Part shown: positions 35,479-44,649 of the stretch, one piece after another
Layout: each line of letters begins with the position of its first letter
How positions within the stretch are numbered: position 1 is the stretch's first letter
Source: Catenovulum sediminis
GTDB taxonomy: Bacteria; Pseudomonadota; Gammaproteobacteria; Enterobacterales; Alteromonadaceae
Assembly (NCBI RefSeq): GCF_040270295.1
Contig: NZ_JBELOE010000136.1
Direction: 5' to 3' (one strand)
DNA: 64,000 nt
Translations under genes and position numbers: made by a program
Notes under the pieces: model-generated
The model's database searches: none
Told to the model about the DNA's origin: nothing
The model's input: only the letters and a program-made list of their open reading frames with translations

Positions 35479-37323
35479 ATGATTAATAGAATGAAAATTA
35501 AGCTTATTTTAAGCCTCAGTATGGTTTTATTGTTCACGGCTTGTGAAAGCACACCGCCACAAACGCAAGCGCCGACACAACCGGTCGACATAAGCCCTGT
35601 TCCTGACAATAAAATTAGCGCAGAACAATACTTATCGAGAGCTGCAAATGCAACTGATGAATATCAAGCTACGCTTTGGTATGTGCGTGCAGCAGATGCA
35701 TATATACAGGAAAATAAACCGGCTCAAGCGCTCACCTTAATGAGTGAGTTAAAAACACAGTATATGAGCGAGTTTGTACGTCATCAGTACAATTTATTTC
35801 AGTCTGAAGCGCTTATCGAATTTAAAAAGTACGCACAAGCCTATCCTTTTGTAGAGAATATTAAAACACTGCAAGGCTTTGAACAGCGCTTGTTACAAGC
35901 AAAAAGCATTAGCGCAGAACATACACATCATTTTTTAGCCGCAGCCCGCGCTAAAATTGCATTAAAAGATTATGTAGCAGAACCCGCTGAAAAAGAAACA
36001 CTGAGTAATCAAATTTGGCAAAACTTAGTCCAATTAGAGTTAACGGCCTTATCCCACTTTCAAGATCCAAACGAAGTCGAGTTAAGTGGCTGGTTAGCCT
36101 TATTAAATGTTACGCGAACCTATGCCGACAGCCCAGCGAACATGCTGTTGAACATCCGCCATTGGCAAGCAAAATACCCACAACACCCAGCCGCACAACA
36201 ACTCCCTCCGGCTTTGCAAGCAGCGTTAAAAGCAGAACCATTTAAACCGGCTAATATTGCGGTAGTTTTGCCCCTCAGCGGCAAGTTTCAACGACAAGGT
36301 CAGGCGATTCAACAAGGCATTATTGCAGCACGTTTTGAAAATGCTTTAAGTCACTCGCCAAATGTCACTTTTATTGACAGCCAAACTTTCACGATAGATG
36401 CACTACAAAACCAAGCATACGACTTTATCATTGGACCATTGCTCAAACAGCACGTCGAAAACTTGTTTTTGGCTGACGTAACCATCCCAACTTTATTTCT
36501 CAATGATGTACCTGAGCAGAGCCAACTCAGCCAAAATCAATTCCACTATGCACTGTCGCCTGAAACCGAAGCAATACAAGCCGCTGAACGTATGCTGATA
36601 GAAGGTTTTGAAAATCCAATTGTACTGGCTTCCAACGACAGTTTTGGCCGACGCATGAGCGAAGCCTTTATCCAATTTTACCAAGCACAAACCGATCGCC
36701 CTGTTGCTGTAAGTTTTTATTCAAACACCGATGAAATGGAAGAAAGTGTTGAACGCTTAATGGAAACGGCAGGGAGCAGAGAACGTATCGCCACCATTCG
36801 CTCACTATTGGGAAAACCTAAAGAATTTGAAGCTGACGCGCGCAACCGACAAGATATAGATGCGATATATGTAATTGGCGACCCGACCCAAACCCGTATC
36901 CTAAAACCATACATTGATATCAACACCGCGCCTTTTGCGCCACTGGTCCCGATATACGCCAGTTCACGCAGCTTTAGTAGTAAATTGAACAATGCCGATT
37001 TACGCGATTTAAATCACATAATATTTAGTGATATGCCATGGATTTTACCGGGTCAGGCAAACAAAACCAAACTTGCACACCAAATGCAGCTTGTCTGGAA
37101 GAATCAATCTGACGATTTATCGCGCTTTTTCGCATTTGGTTATGATGCCTACAGTTTAGTCCCGTATTTGGCGCAAATGCGGGTTTTCCCGGGTTTTATC
37201 CATCAAGGACTAACCGGTACATTAAATTTAACCAACAACGGACAAGTTGAACGCGCATTAAAATGGGCAAAGTTCGATAACGGACGAGTGATTAATTTAG
37301 CACTAACGAAAAAAGCACAATGA
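35479..37323 (+). CDS. lpoA: LpoA, outer-membrane lipoprotein activator of PBP1A
   Basis: This 614-residue lipoprotein (lipobox LLFTAC) has an N-terminal TPR-like helical domain (about 30-250) and a C-terminal periplasmic-binding-protein-like domain (about 255-610; NIAVVLPLSGKFQRQGQAIQ). LpoA spans the periplasm and stimulates the peptidoglycan synthase PBP1A. The ATG at 35479 is chosen because AGGAAAG lies directly upstream; an in-frame ATG four codons later is possible, while the frame is open further upstream. It overlaps yraN by four bases (ATGA). Confidence 0.96.
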   Translation: MINRMKIKLILSLSMVLLFTACESTPPQTQAPTQPVDISPVPDNKISAEQYLSRAANATDEYQATLWYVRAADAYIQENKPAQALTLMSELKTQYMSEFVRHQYNLFQSEALIEFKKYAQAYPFVENIKTLQGFEQRLLQAKSISAEHTHHFLAAARAKIALKDYVAEPAEKETLSNQIWQNLVQLELTALSHFQDPNEVELSGWLALLNVTRTYADSPANMLLNIRHWQAKYPQHPAAQQLPPALQAALKAEPFKPANIAVVLPLSGKFQRQGQAIQQGIIAARFENALSHSPNVTFIDSQTFTIDALQNQAYDFIIGPLLKQHVENLFLADVTIPTLFLNDVPEQSQLSQNQFHYALSPETEAIQAAERMLIEGFENPIVLASNDSFGRRMSEAFIQFYQAQTDRPVAVSFYSNTDEMEESVERLMETAGSRERIATIRSLLGKPKEFEADARNRQDIDAIYVIGDPTQTRILKPYIDINTAPFAPLVPIYASSRSFSSKLNNADLRDLNHIIFSDMPWILPGQANKTKLAHQMQLVWKNQSDDLSRFFAFGYDAYSLVPYLAQMRVFPGFIHQGLTGTLNLTNNGQVERALKWAKFDNGRVINLALTKKAQ

Positions 37324-37670
37324 ATAAGCGAAATATAGGACAAAATTTCGAACAAGCAGCGCAAGAATACCTAGCCAGACAAGGAATAGGCTGCATTGAA
37401 CGTAACTTTAATTGTAAAATGGGTGAAATCGATCTTATCTGCAAAGACAAAGATACTTTTATTTTTGTCGAAGTCAGATACCGATCTGCTAGTCAATATG
37501 GCAACGCAGCAGCCACTATCAGTGCAAGTAAACAGAACAAAGTCCGGAAAGCGGCCATGATGTATTTGAAATTACAAGGATACAATATCCATCACACTGC
37601 GATTCGATTTGATGTGATTACCATTGACGGTGAAATCGACACCTTAAATTGGATCAAAAACGCTTTCTAG
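37320..37670 (+). CDS. yraN: YraN, UPF0102 nuclease-fold protein
   Basis: This 116-residue protein has the family signature GEIDLICKDKDTFIFVEVRYR, resembling the catalytic D-ExK core of restriction-endonuclease-fold nucleases. Function is unproven. Its start overlaps the lpoA stop, giving the conserved lpoA-yraN-diaA-dolP operon. Confidence 0.96.
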   Translation: MNKRNIGQNFEQAAQEYLARQGIGCIERNFNCKMGEIDLICKDKDTFIFVEVRYRSASQYGNAAATISASKQNKVRKAAMMYLKLQGYNIHHTAIRFDVITIDGEIDTLNWIKNAF

Positions 37671-37703
37671 TCATTGTAAAAACAACAGAAAATTAAGAGT
37701 CAT

Positions 37704-38288
37704 ATGCAAGAACTGATAAAACAAAGCTTTACTGAGAGTATTCATACCAAAATAGCCGCGCTGGATGTTTTAGCGCCCATTGTTGAAAATGCAGCCAACA
37801 TTATGCTCAACGCCTTATTGGCAGAAAAGAAAATCCTTTGTTGTGGTGATGGCCTTTCGCATTCTATCTCGGCTGTTTTAGCCAACGCGTTGAATTATAA
37901 ACTCGAGCACGAGCGCCCTAGCCTACCTGCCATGTCGTTAGTTGCAGATCCTATGCTCGCGTCTTTGCTCAGTGATGAAAATCAGGCGACACAACAATTT
38001 GCGACTCAACTTAGAGCGGTCGCTCAAGCCGGTGACGTGCTGGTCATAATCAGTGCAACGCCAAACTCTGCAACTTCATTAAGAACCATTGAAGCGGCAC
38101 TATCAAAAGATATGCTGGTTGTTGCGCTCACCGGCGGTGATGGTGGTGAGATAGCCGGATTGTTAGGGCCCAACGATGTCGAGATACGGGTACCATCCGA
38201 CAAACCCATTCGCATCAACGAAGTCCATCAACTGGTTGCGCACAGTATCTGTGATGCAATTGAAAAAACTTTATTTCCTGGAATGTAA
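37704..38288 (+). CDS. diaA: DiaA, SIS-domain initiator-associating protein
   Basis: This 194-residue single SIS domain shows KILCCGDGLSHSIS (phospho-sugar loop position), NYKLEHERPSLPAMSL and GDVLVIISATPNSATS. DiaA tetramers bind DnaA and promote replication initiation in E. coli; GmhA-like heptose isomerase is the paralogue, but gene order favours DiaA. The loop reads GDGLSHS, where E. coli-like proteins have GNGTSA-type sequence, so details of binding may differ. Confidence 0.93.
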   Translation: MQELIKQSFTESIHTKIAALDVLAPIVENAANIMLNALLAEKKILCCGDGLSHSISAVLANALNYKLEHERPSLPAMSLVADPMLASLLSDENQATQQFATQLRAVAQAGDVLVIISATPNSATSLRTIEAALSKDMLVVALTGGDGGEIAGLLGPNDVEIRVPSDKPIRINEVHQLVAHSICDAIEKTLFPGM

Positions 38289-38291
38289 ATT

Positions 38292-38885
38292 ATGTCTCTC
38301 ATTCGAATCATAATAGCCGGTTTAATAACCATCCAACTGAGCGGGTGTGCGGTCGCGGTTTTTGGCGGAGCAGCGGCGACAACAGCGGCCGTCGCCAGTG
38401 ATAGAAGAGCGGTAGGCGTCCAAGTACAAGATCATGAAATTGAACAAACCATTACACGCTGGATTGAAAATGATCCTGAATTATATAGATTAACACATGT
38501 CAATGTCGTCAGTTACAATCGGCACATTCTGCTAGTCGGCCAGGTACCGAGCGAATATGTCAGAGAGAGAATTTTAGATTTAGCCAGTGAATACCCAGAT
38601 TTCAGTGATATCTATAACGAGCTTAGAGTTGCAGAAAAAACCGGTGCAGGGCAACGCACCAAAGATGCATGGCTGACCACTAAAGTGAAATCAAGAATGC
38701 TGGCGGATAAAGAACTAGACGGTCATCAAGTAAAGGTATTTACCGAAAATAATGAAGTTTTTTTAATGGGCTTATTAACCCCACGAGAGAAAAAAATTGC
38801 GTTAACCATAGCCCGTAATATGGCCGGCGTCGAAAGAGTGATTGATGTGATCCAACCATACGAGAAACCAGCCGTTGTCGAATAA
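38292..38885 (+). CDS. dolP: DolP (YraP), dual-BON-domain lipoprotein
   Basis: This 197-residue lipoprotein (lipobox IQLSGC) has two BON domains, about 45-115 and 125-190 (VQDHEIEQTITRWIEN; DAWLTTKVKSRMLAD). DolP binds anionic phospholipid at division sites and supports outer-membrane integrity and BAM function. It lies three bases after diaA and is the last gene of the conserved operon. Confidence 0.96.
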   Translation: MSLIRIIIAGLITIQLSGCAVAVFGGAAATTAAVASDRRAVGVQVQDHEIEQTITRWIENDPELYRLTHVNVVSYNRHILLVGQVPSEYVRERILDLASEYPDFSDIYNELRVAEKTGAGQRTKDAWLTTKVKSRMLADKELDGHQVKVFTENNEVFLMGLLTPREKKIALTIARNMAGVERVIDVIQPYEKPAVVE

Positions 38886-38892
38886 TAAAAAC

Positions 38893-39774
38893 ATGATAAT
38901 TGCCATTGATGGCGGTGGTTCTAAATGTTTCGCTCAGCTTTATTTGGCCGACGATACGACAAACGCTATTGGCAGTTACACCGGAGGGCCGGCAAATATA
39001 GCATCAGACTTTGATGGGGCAACATCTAATATTTTATCTTGTTGTCAGCAGTTATTAGCCGCCTGCGGCTACCCTGCGCGAGCGATTAAAAACTGTCATG
39101 TAGTCGGCGGTTTTGCGGGGGTAAACTTACCGCAAATTGCCCAGCGCCTGAAAAACTGGCCACACCCTTTTAAACAGTTTGATTTTACCACAGATTTGCA
39201 TATTGCCTGTTATGCTGCGCATCAAAGCCGTTATGGAAAAGTCATTATTATTGGAACGGGAAGTTGTGGACTGGCAATCAGCGAAAAACAAGAAATTATG
39301 ATAGGCGGCTATGGCTTGCAGTTAAGCGATCAAGCTTCCGGTGCCTGGTTAGGCCAACAAGCAATTAAACATACCCTACTGGTACTCGATGGATTACAAA
39401 AAGATAGCCCACTAAGTGAGGAAATGTGTCGTTTAAGCGCATCACAAAGCCCTGTTGAATTGAGTCAACACTGGTATCAAGCCAGCCCTTGTGAATTTGC
39501 TAAATTGGCTTCGACAGTGATGCAATTAGCGGCTCAAAAAGAGCCGGCTGCTACTTTTATCGTGCAGCAAGCTAGCGACTATTTAAGTACACTCATTCAA
39601 CGGTTAAATCAGGAAATTGCTGGCCCTGTGTGTTTAATGGGCGGCATGGCACAATACTATATCAACCACCTGAGCACACAAAACGAGGTAAAACTCTCGA
39701 CACAACATCCTGTTAGCGGTGCATTACTGTTGTTAGCGCACCCAACACTCGCGATAAATAATCATAATATCTAA
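38893..39774 (+). CDS. nagK: BadF/BadG-type sugar kinase, probable glucosamine/GlcNAc kinase
   Basis: This ASKHA-fold kinase of about 293 residues has an N-terminal phosphate loop IIAIDGGGSKC, VIIIGTGSCGLAI and GGYGLQLSDQASGAWLG, all typical of the BcrAD/BadF/BadG family that includes N-acetylglucosamine and glucosamine kinases in marine gammaproteobacteria. The start is uncertain: the ATG at 38893 lacks a clear ribosome site, and a TTG at 38875 would overlap dolP. It is followed by a NagB-II-type gene, supporting an amino-sugar role. Confidence 0.85.
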   Translation: MIIAIDGGGSKCFAQLYLADDTTNAIGSYTGGPANIASDFDGATSNILSCCQQLLAACGYPARAIKNCHVVGGFAGVNLPQIAQRLKNWPHPFKQFDFTTDLHIACYAAHQSRYGKVIIIGTGSCGLAISEKQEIMIGGYGLQLSDQASGAWLGQQAIKHTLLVLDGLQKDSPLSEEMCRLSASQSPVELSQHWYQASPCEFAKLASTVMQLAAQKEPAATFIVQQASDYLSTLIQRLNQEIAGPVCLMGGMAQYYINHLSTQNEVKLSTQHPVSGALLLLAHPTLAINNHNI

Positions 39775-39898
39775 GATGAATACAAATCGGTATAAAAAAG
39801 CGGTTTAATCCATCTAATAACCTGATAAAGTGCACAATAAATGAAATAAAGATAATCTGTATACTGCACTGGAATTATCAAACGACCCGAGCTACAAA

Positions 39899-40897
39899 AT
39901 GACATACTCTCTGCTATCAGACGAAGCTAAAGAAGCACCCGCTAGAATCGCCGAACAGTTAGAAGAAAACGAACATACGATAGAAAAACTGGGTTCGCAT
40001 TTAAAAATCATGCAACCAAGATTTATCTATATGGTCGGCCGAGGGTCTTCAGATCACGCCAGTGGTTATGCAAAATACTTATTTGAAACAGAAACCGGCG
40101 TACCTGTTGTTGGTGCCGCACCATCTGTAACCAGTATTTATGGGCAAAAGTTAAACTTAGAAAAATCACTGGTGCTCGTCGTCTCACAATCTGGTAGAAG
40201 CCCAGATGTATTGCAGCAAGCCAAAATGGCACGTGATGCCGGCGCCTTTGTCGTGGCCATTGTGAATGATGAAAACTCGCCGTTGGCCGAAATGATTGAT
40301 GTTGTACTCCCTTTGAAGGCGGGGGAACAAAATGCAGTAGGTGCAACCAAAACTTTTTTGACAACATTATCAGCCTTATTGCAATTAGCGGCTACCTGGT
40401 CACACAACAAAGCGCTTAAAAAACAAATAATGCAATTGCCAGAATATTTGCAACAAGCGATTGATGCTCCGCCGTTATTATTGCCAGAAGACTTTAAAGA
40501 TACGCAAAACTGCGCGATCTTAGGTCGCGGTTTCGGTTTTTCGGTTGCAAAAGAAATAGCCATGAAGCTCAAAGGCTTGTGTGGTATTCACGCAGAGCCT
40601 TTTAGTACGGCTGAGTTTCTGCATGGCGCGGTTGGTTTAGTTGAACATAAAATCAAAATTTTCAATACCATAGTCCATGATGAGTCATATGCCTCCCATA
40701 TGGAACAAATCGCACACTTTGAAAAAAATAATATTGCAGTACGACATATTCAACAAAAATTAAAAGATATACCACCTCGCCTACAACCTCTGGCATTAAT
40801 GCAACGCTTTTATTTAGATTTAACCCCACTGGCAGAATCACGCGGCATAGATATCAACAATCCACCGGGTTTACAAAAAATTACGCAAACCGTCTAA
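39899..40897 (+). CDS. nagBII: NagB-II-type glucosamine-6-phosphate deaminase (double SIS)
   Basis: This 332-residue protein has two SIS domains: MVGRGSSDHASGYAKY and VVSQSGRSPDV in the first, AILGRGFGFSVAKEIAMKLKG and AEPFSTAEFLHGAVGLV in the second. The set is that of GlmS isomerase domains without the glutaminase part, the NagB-II/AgaS group which deaminates GlcN-6-P to Fru-6-P. With the kinase upstream it would feed amino sugars into glycolysis. NagA, transporter and regulator are not in the window. Confidence 0.88.
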   Translation: MTYSLLSDEAKEAPARIAEQLEENEHTIEKLGSHLKIMQPRFIYMVGRGSSDHASGYAKYLFETETGVPVVGAAPSVTSIYGQKLNLEKSLVLVVSQSGRSPDVLQQAKMARDAGAFVVAIVNDENSPLAEMIDVVLPLKAGEQNAVGATKTFLTTLSALLQLAATWSHNKALKKQIMQLPEYLQQAIDAPPLLLPEDFKDTQNCAILGRGFGFSVAKEIAMKLKGLCGIHAEPFSTAEFLHGAVGLVEHKIKIFNTIVHDESYASHMEQIAHFEKNNIAVRHIQQKLKDIPPRLQPLALMQRFYLDLTPLAESRGIDINNPPGLQKITQTV

Positions 40898-40965
40898 AGT
40901 AATTTGCAGCGCTGAACAAAACAGCCTAAATTTAATATACTTTGTACATTTATTTGGTATCACCA

Positions 40966-41628
40966 GTGTTTAAAAGCCATTTATTAACGGCAATACTGAC
41001 CAGTATCATAACCTGCTTTACAGTTTATTCTCTTGCTGACCCTGTCAAACGCCTCAGTCAAAACTATACACAAGCAATAGTAGATGCCCACATTCGACTT
41101 TTATACCGTTTAGGGCATTCTGAAGCGGTAATAACAGCACTGAATGATCGATTCTATAACCCATTTACTTTGGATGAAATATTAGCAAAAGATAAACAGT
41201 GGCATAACTCAGTTGAATTGCAAACTCAAATAACGCAAAACCCAATTGCGCAAGAAATGGCTCAATTGGTTTCTTCAACGCAATATAGCATTGCCGAAAT
41301 TATGTTAGTCGACCTTAATGGCGCGTTAGTCGCCGCATATCCAACAACAACAGATTTTTGGCAAGGAGATGAAGACAAATTCCAACGTGCGATCACCAAC
41401 AGTAAGTTTTATATCAGCCCAGCAAAGTGGGATGAGAGTACACAGGACTACTCGTTTTTTGTCGCAATGGCTATTTATCGTGGTGCAGAGAAATTAGGTG
41501 CACTCATTGCCGGCTTAAATGTAACAGAAGAGTATATGTTGAGTATGGGATTGGAAAGGTTGTTAGAGCTTAGACAGCAAGAAAGCAGTACGCCAAAAGA
41601 AACCGACGCGATAGAAGAAAAGCCTTAG
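40966..41628 (+). CDS. PDC-sensor-like exported protein without output domain
   Basis: This protein of about 220 residues has an N-terminal hydrophobic segment (LLTAILTSIITCFTVYSLA). The region STQYSIAEIMLVDLNGALVAAYPTTTDFWQGDE, then FVAMAIYRGAEKLGALIAGLN, is typical of PDC/Cache ligand-binding folds. It lacks kinase, cyclase or chemotaxis output. The start is uncertain: GTG at 40966 gives a proper signal anchor, while a TTG at 40942 adds eight residues. It may sense small molecules for a partner protein. Its stop lies next to the palindromic repeat element. Confidence 0.75.
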   Translation: MFKSHLLTAILTSIITCFTVYSLADPVKRLSQNYTQAIVDAHIRLLYRLGHSEAVITALNDRFYNPFTLDEILAKDKQWHNSVELQTQITQNPIAQEMAQLVSSTQYSIAEIMLVDLNGALVAAYPTTTDFWQGDEDKFQRAITNSKFYISPAKWDESTQDYSFFVAMAIYRGAEKLGALIAGLNVTEEYMLSMGLERLLELRQQESSTPKETDAIEEKP

Positions 41629-41651
41629 GGCGTGTTTATCTTTGTTTATAA

Positions 41652-41864
41652 TTTGAGCTGAGAGAAAAAATGGTCTTAGGCAAGGCAGAAATAATGAAGT
41701 CTAGTCATCTAAATAAGTTATTTCTAACGCTGCATAAGACCATTTTGGCCTCAGCCCGAAGGGCAATGGCTATTTTAACCCTTAACGGCATTAGAATTCG
41801 TTTATTTAGAATGACTAAACCCCACTCATTCTACTTTGTTAATGATTAAAATAGCCTATTGCTC
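41652..41864. repeat. Palindromic intergenic repeat element (MITE/REP-like)
   Basis: About 210 bases fold into two adjacent large hairpins. The first pairs 41652-41678 with 41735-41761 (perfect core AAATGGTCTTA / TAAGACCATTT). The second pairs 41761-41778 with 41846-41864 (GCAATGGCTATTTTAA with TTAAAATAGCCTATTGC). The middles also mirror each other (AGTCATCTAAATAA near 41703 with TTATTTAGAATGACT near 41802). No coding sequence is seen. The right end carries the stop codon of thpR. No second copy was noticed in the window. Confidence 0.75.
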
Positions 41865-42401
41865 AAAAATAATACAAAGATTCACACGCCCTAGCGGCCA
41901 GCTAAAGCGTTTAAAATAACGCACGCCCGATTCAGTTGAAACAGATTCATACAAGGAAAATTCTTTTATCTTGACCTCAAAATCAGGCTCAATTAAAGCG
42001 CAAGGCGGCTCTACTGCACATTTGCGTGCTAACGTCAGATGCGGAATATAAGTTTGATTTTGCAAAGGAATATTCGCTACTCTTGCGGCTTTACGCCCTA
42101 TTTTTGCTAAACTGAGCAATTCATCTGGCACCGTTTTACAGCCAATCCAGAAAGCTTTGGGTTTAGACCAGTAACCTTGCATATCTAAACGCAAATCGAA
42201 AGTCTTAACCTCAGTTTGCTGATCCATAAACTGACATATTTGTTCTAATTGAGCCTCAGTTATTCGGCCATAAAATGCCAGTGTGATATGAAAATTACAA
42301 ACAGGCACCGGACTATTAAACGCCGGCAGACTTTTGTCTCGCCAAGTTTCAATGGCTAATTTACATCGACTGTCAGGCTCGATTGCTAAAAAATATCGCA
42401 T
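41856..42401 (-). CDS. thpR: RNA 2',3'-cyclic phosphodiesterase (2'-5' RNA ligase family)
   Basis: This 181-residue 2H phosphoesterase has both catalytic HxT/S motifs, HITLAF (His38) and HLTLAR (near 124). The family opens 2',3'-cyclic phosphates and joins 2'-5' RNA ends in vitro. The last codons and the TAG stop lie inside the palindromic repeat, so the C-terminus (IIFEQ) appears to be supplied by the inserted element. Confidence 0.93.
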   Translation of the reverse strand: MRYFLAIEPDSRCKLAIETWRDKSLPAFNSPVPVCNFHITLAFYGRITEAQLEQICQFMDQQTEVKTFDLRLDMQGYWSKPKAFWIGCKTVPDELLSLAKIGRKAARVANIPLQNQTYIPHLTLARKCAVEPPCALIEPDFEVKIKEFSLYESVSTESGVRYFKRFSWPLGRVNLCIIFEQ

Positions 42402-42557
42402 AACACGCTCACTTAAACACCTAATTAAACATCCGCTAAACTCTCATTGAGACCACAAAGCTTACCGCAAAATAAAATTTTATTTGATTGCACCTTTATA
42501 ACTGGTCATTTATACAGTTATACTAAACGCATTGTCTAACAGCACTCTGATTGTATT

Positions 42558-44513
42558 ATGCAGCTTTATATTGCCGAAAAACCTTCGTTGGCACGAGCGA
42601 TTGCCACTGTACTGCCAAAACCACAAAAAACACAAGACGGCTATATAGAATTACCGAATGGCGATTGTGTCAGTTGGTGTATTGGACATTTACTGGAAAA
42701 CGCAGCGCCTGAAAACTACGACAATAAATACAAAAGCTGGCAACTCGATCACCTGCCAATAGTGCCACAAAAGTGGCAATTAAATGCCAAAAGCAAAACA
42801 AAAAAACAATTAAGCATATTAAACCGCCTGATTAAACGCGCTTCACATATTGTGCATGCGGGCGATCCCGATCGCGAAGGTCAATTATTGGTAGATGAAG
42901 TCATCGCCCATTGCCAACAACATAACAGCTCGCCAAACAAACCGGTTTCGCGTTTATTAATCAGTGACTTAAATCCTTCAGCTGTTAAACAAGCGCTCAA
43001 TAAATTAAAAGATAATCAGGATTTCAGACAGCTGTCTATTTCGGCCTTAGCACGCAGCCGAGCTGACTGGCTATTTGGCATCAATTTAAGCCGTGCATAC
43101 AGCATTAAGGCACAACAAAAAGGCTATCAGGGTGTGGTTTCAATAGGTCGGGTACAAACGCCTTTACTGGGTTTAATTGTCAAACGGGACGATGAAATTA
43201 GCGCATTTGAAAGCAAACCTTTTTATCAGGTGGTCGCCCATTTACAAAGCCCGGCGGGTGAGCCGTTTGACGCGATGTGGCAACCCAGTGAAGCCTGCCA
43301 ACCACATATGGACAGCGATGGTAGAGTATTAAATAAAAAATTGGCCGAGCATGTCATTGCTAAAATTAACGGCCAATCAGCAACAGTATTAAAAACAGAA
43401 GGGAAACAAAAAAAACAGGCTGCCCCTTTACCTTACAACTTATCGGCATTGCAAATAGATGCCTCTAAAGTATTGTCGTTAACAGCGCAACAAACATTGG
43501 ATACCTGCCAGAGTTTATACGAAAAACATAAACTGATTACCTATCCAAGATCAGATTGCCGTTACCTGCCTAAAGAACATTTTACTCAAGCACCACAAAT
43601 TAGTCAGGCAATTGGACAAAATGCATCCAATTTACACAATGCCGTACAAAATGCCAACCTCGCGCTGCGTAGTAAAGCGTGGAATGATGCTAAAGTATCA
43701 GCTCACCATGCGATCATTCCAACCAGTAAAATAAATAAAAGTCAGCTCAGCCCAACGGAGCTACAGTTATATCAGTTAATTTGCCGCCAATATTTGATGC
43801 AATTTTATGGTCCTTGGGTTTATCAAGACAACCGCATCGAACTTGAACTCGGTGGTGGGGTATTTATCGCCAAACAAAGAGACTCCGTTGAATTAGGTTG
43901 GAAGCAACTATTACCACAAAGAAAAGAGACACAAAACAATGCCTCGCAACAACAAGAGGTGATCGCCAAACCACCGCTGCCTGAGCTAAAAAAGGGCGAT
44001 ATCTGCCCCTGTCTCGCAGCTGATTTACTGGAAAAAATGACCCAGCCGCCAGAGCACTTTACCGATGCAAGTCTGTTATCTGCGATGACAGGTATCAGTC
44101 GTTTTGTTAAAGACTCAAATATTCGAAAAATATTAAAAGAAACAGATGGCTTAGGAACGGAAGCAACACGGGCCAGTATGATAGAGGTACTATTAAAACG
44201 GGGTTTTATTCGTCGTCAGGGCAAAAAATTACTAGCAACCGAAACAGGTAAAGATCTTATCCATAAATTGCCGGCCAGTTTAACCTTACCCGATATGACA
44301 GCGCAGTGGGAAGCCAGTTTAGAAGCCATTTGCCAAGCACAGCAAAACTACCAAAATTTTATGCAACCGATTGAAAATGCATTAAACCACCTAGTTGCCG
44401 ATTGCATTCAGCAACACGACTTTCAGTTAAGCCAATCACAAAAAGCACAAAACGCACAAAACGCAGCCAGAAGCCGCTTTAGCAAAAAACGCAGACGAAA
44501 AAAAGCGGCTTAA
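42558..44513 (+). CDS. topB: DNA topoisomerase III
   Basis: This 651-residue type IA topoisomerase shows the TOPRIM domain (LYIAEKPSLARAIA, HAGDPDREGQLLVDE), the catalytic Tyr in LITYPRSDCRYL (near 328), and VSIGRVQTPLLGLIVKRD. The C-terminal tail is basic (SRFSKKRRRKKAA). It decatenates and relaxes DNA with a single-strand break. A small stem AGCGGCT / AGCCGCT spans its stop codon at 44504-44521. Confidence 0.97.
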   Translation: MQLYIAEKPSLARAIATVLPKPQKTQDGYIELPNGDCVSWCIGHLLENAAPENYDNKYKSWQLDHLPIVPQKWQLNAKSKTKKQLSILNRLIKRASHIVHAGDPDREGQLLVDEVIAHCQQHNSSPNKPVSRLLISDLNPSAVKQALNKLKDNQDFRQLSISALARSRADWLFGINLSRAYSIKAQQKGYQGVVSIGRVQTPLLGLIVKRDDEISAFESKPFYQVVAHLQSPAGEPFDAMWQPSEACQPHMDSDGRVLNKKLAEHVIAKINGQSATVLKTEGKQKKQAAPLPYNLSALQIDASKVLSLTAQQTLDTCQSLYEKHKLITYPRSDCRYLPKEHFTQAPQISQAIGQNASNLHNAVQNANLALRSKAWNDAKVSAHHAIIPTSKINKSQLSPTELQLYQLICRQYLMQFYGPWVYQDNRIELELGGGVFIAKQRDSVELGWKQLLPQRKETQNNASQQQEVIAKPPLPELKKGDICPCLAADLLEKMTQPPEHFTDASLLSAMTGISRFVKDSNIRKILKETDGLGTEATRASMIEVLLKRGFIRRQGKKLLATETGKDLIHKLPASLTLPDMTAQWEASLEAICQAQQNYQNFMQPIENALNHLVADCIQQHDFQLSQSQKAQNAQNAARSRFSKKRRRKKAA

Positions 44514-44649
44514 CAGCCGCTGATATTTATTATCCAATACGGATAGCCCAGTCTTTGTGTAATAACCATTAGAATCTAGTGCTTATACCCTACTACTACA
44601 CATATATAACAATACATTTATATAAAAACCAAGCAGAGTAAGTAAGCAG

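Noticed and set aside
37704..38288. GmhA (heptose isomerase) identity for the SIS protein
   Set aside because: Gene order lpoA-yraN-X-dolP and sequence fit DiaA; no other heptose genes are close.
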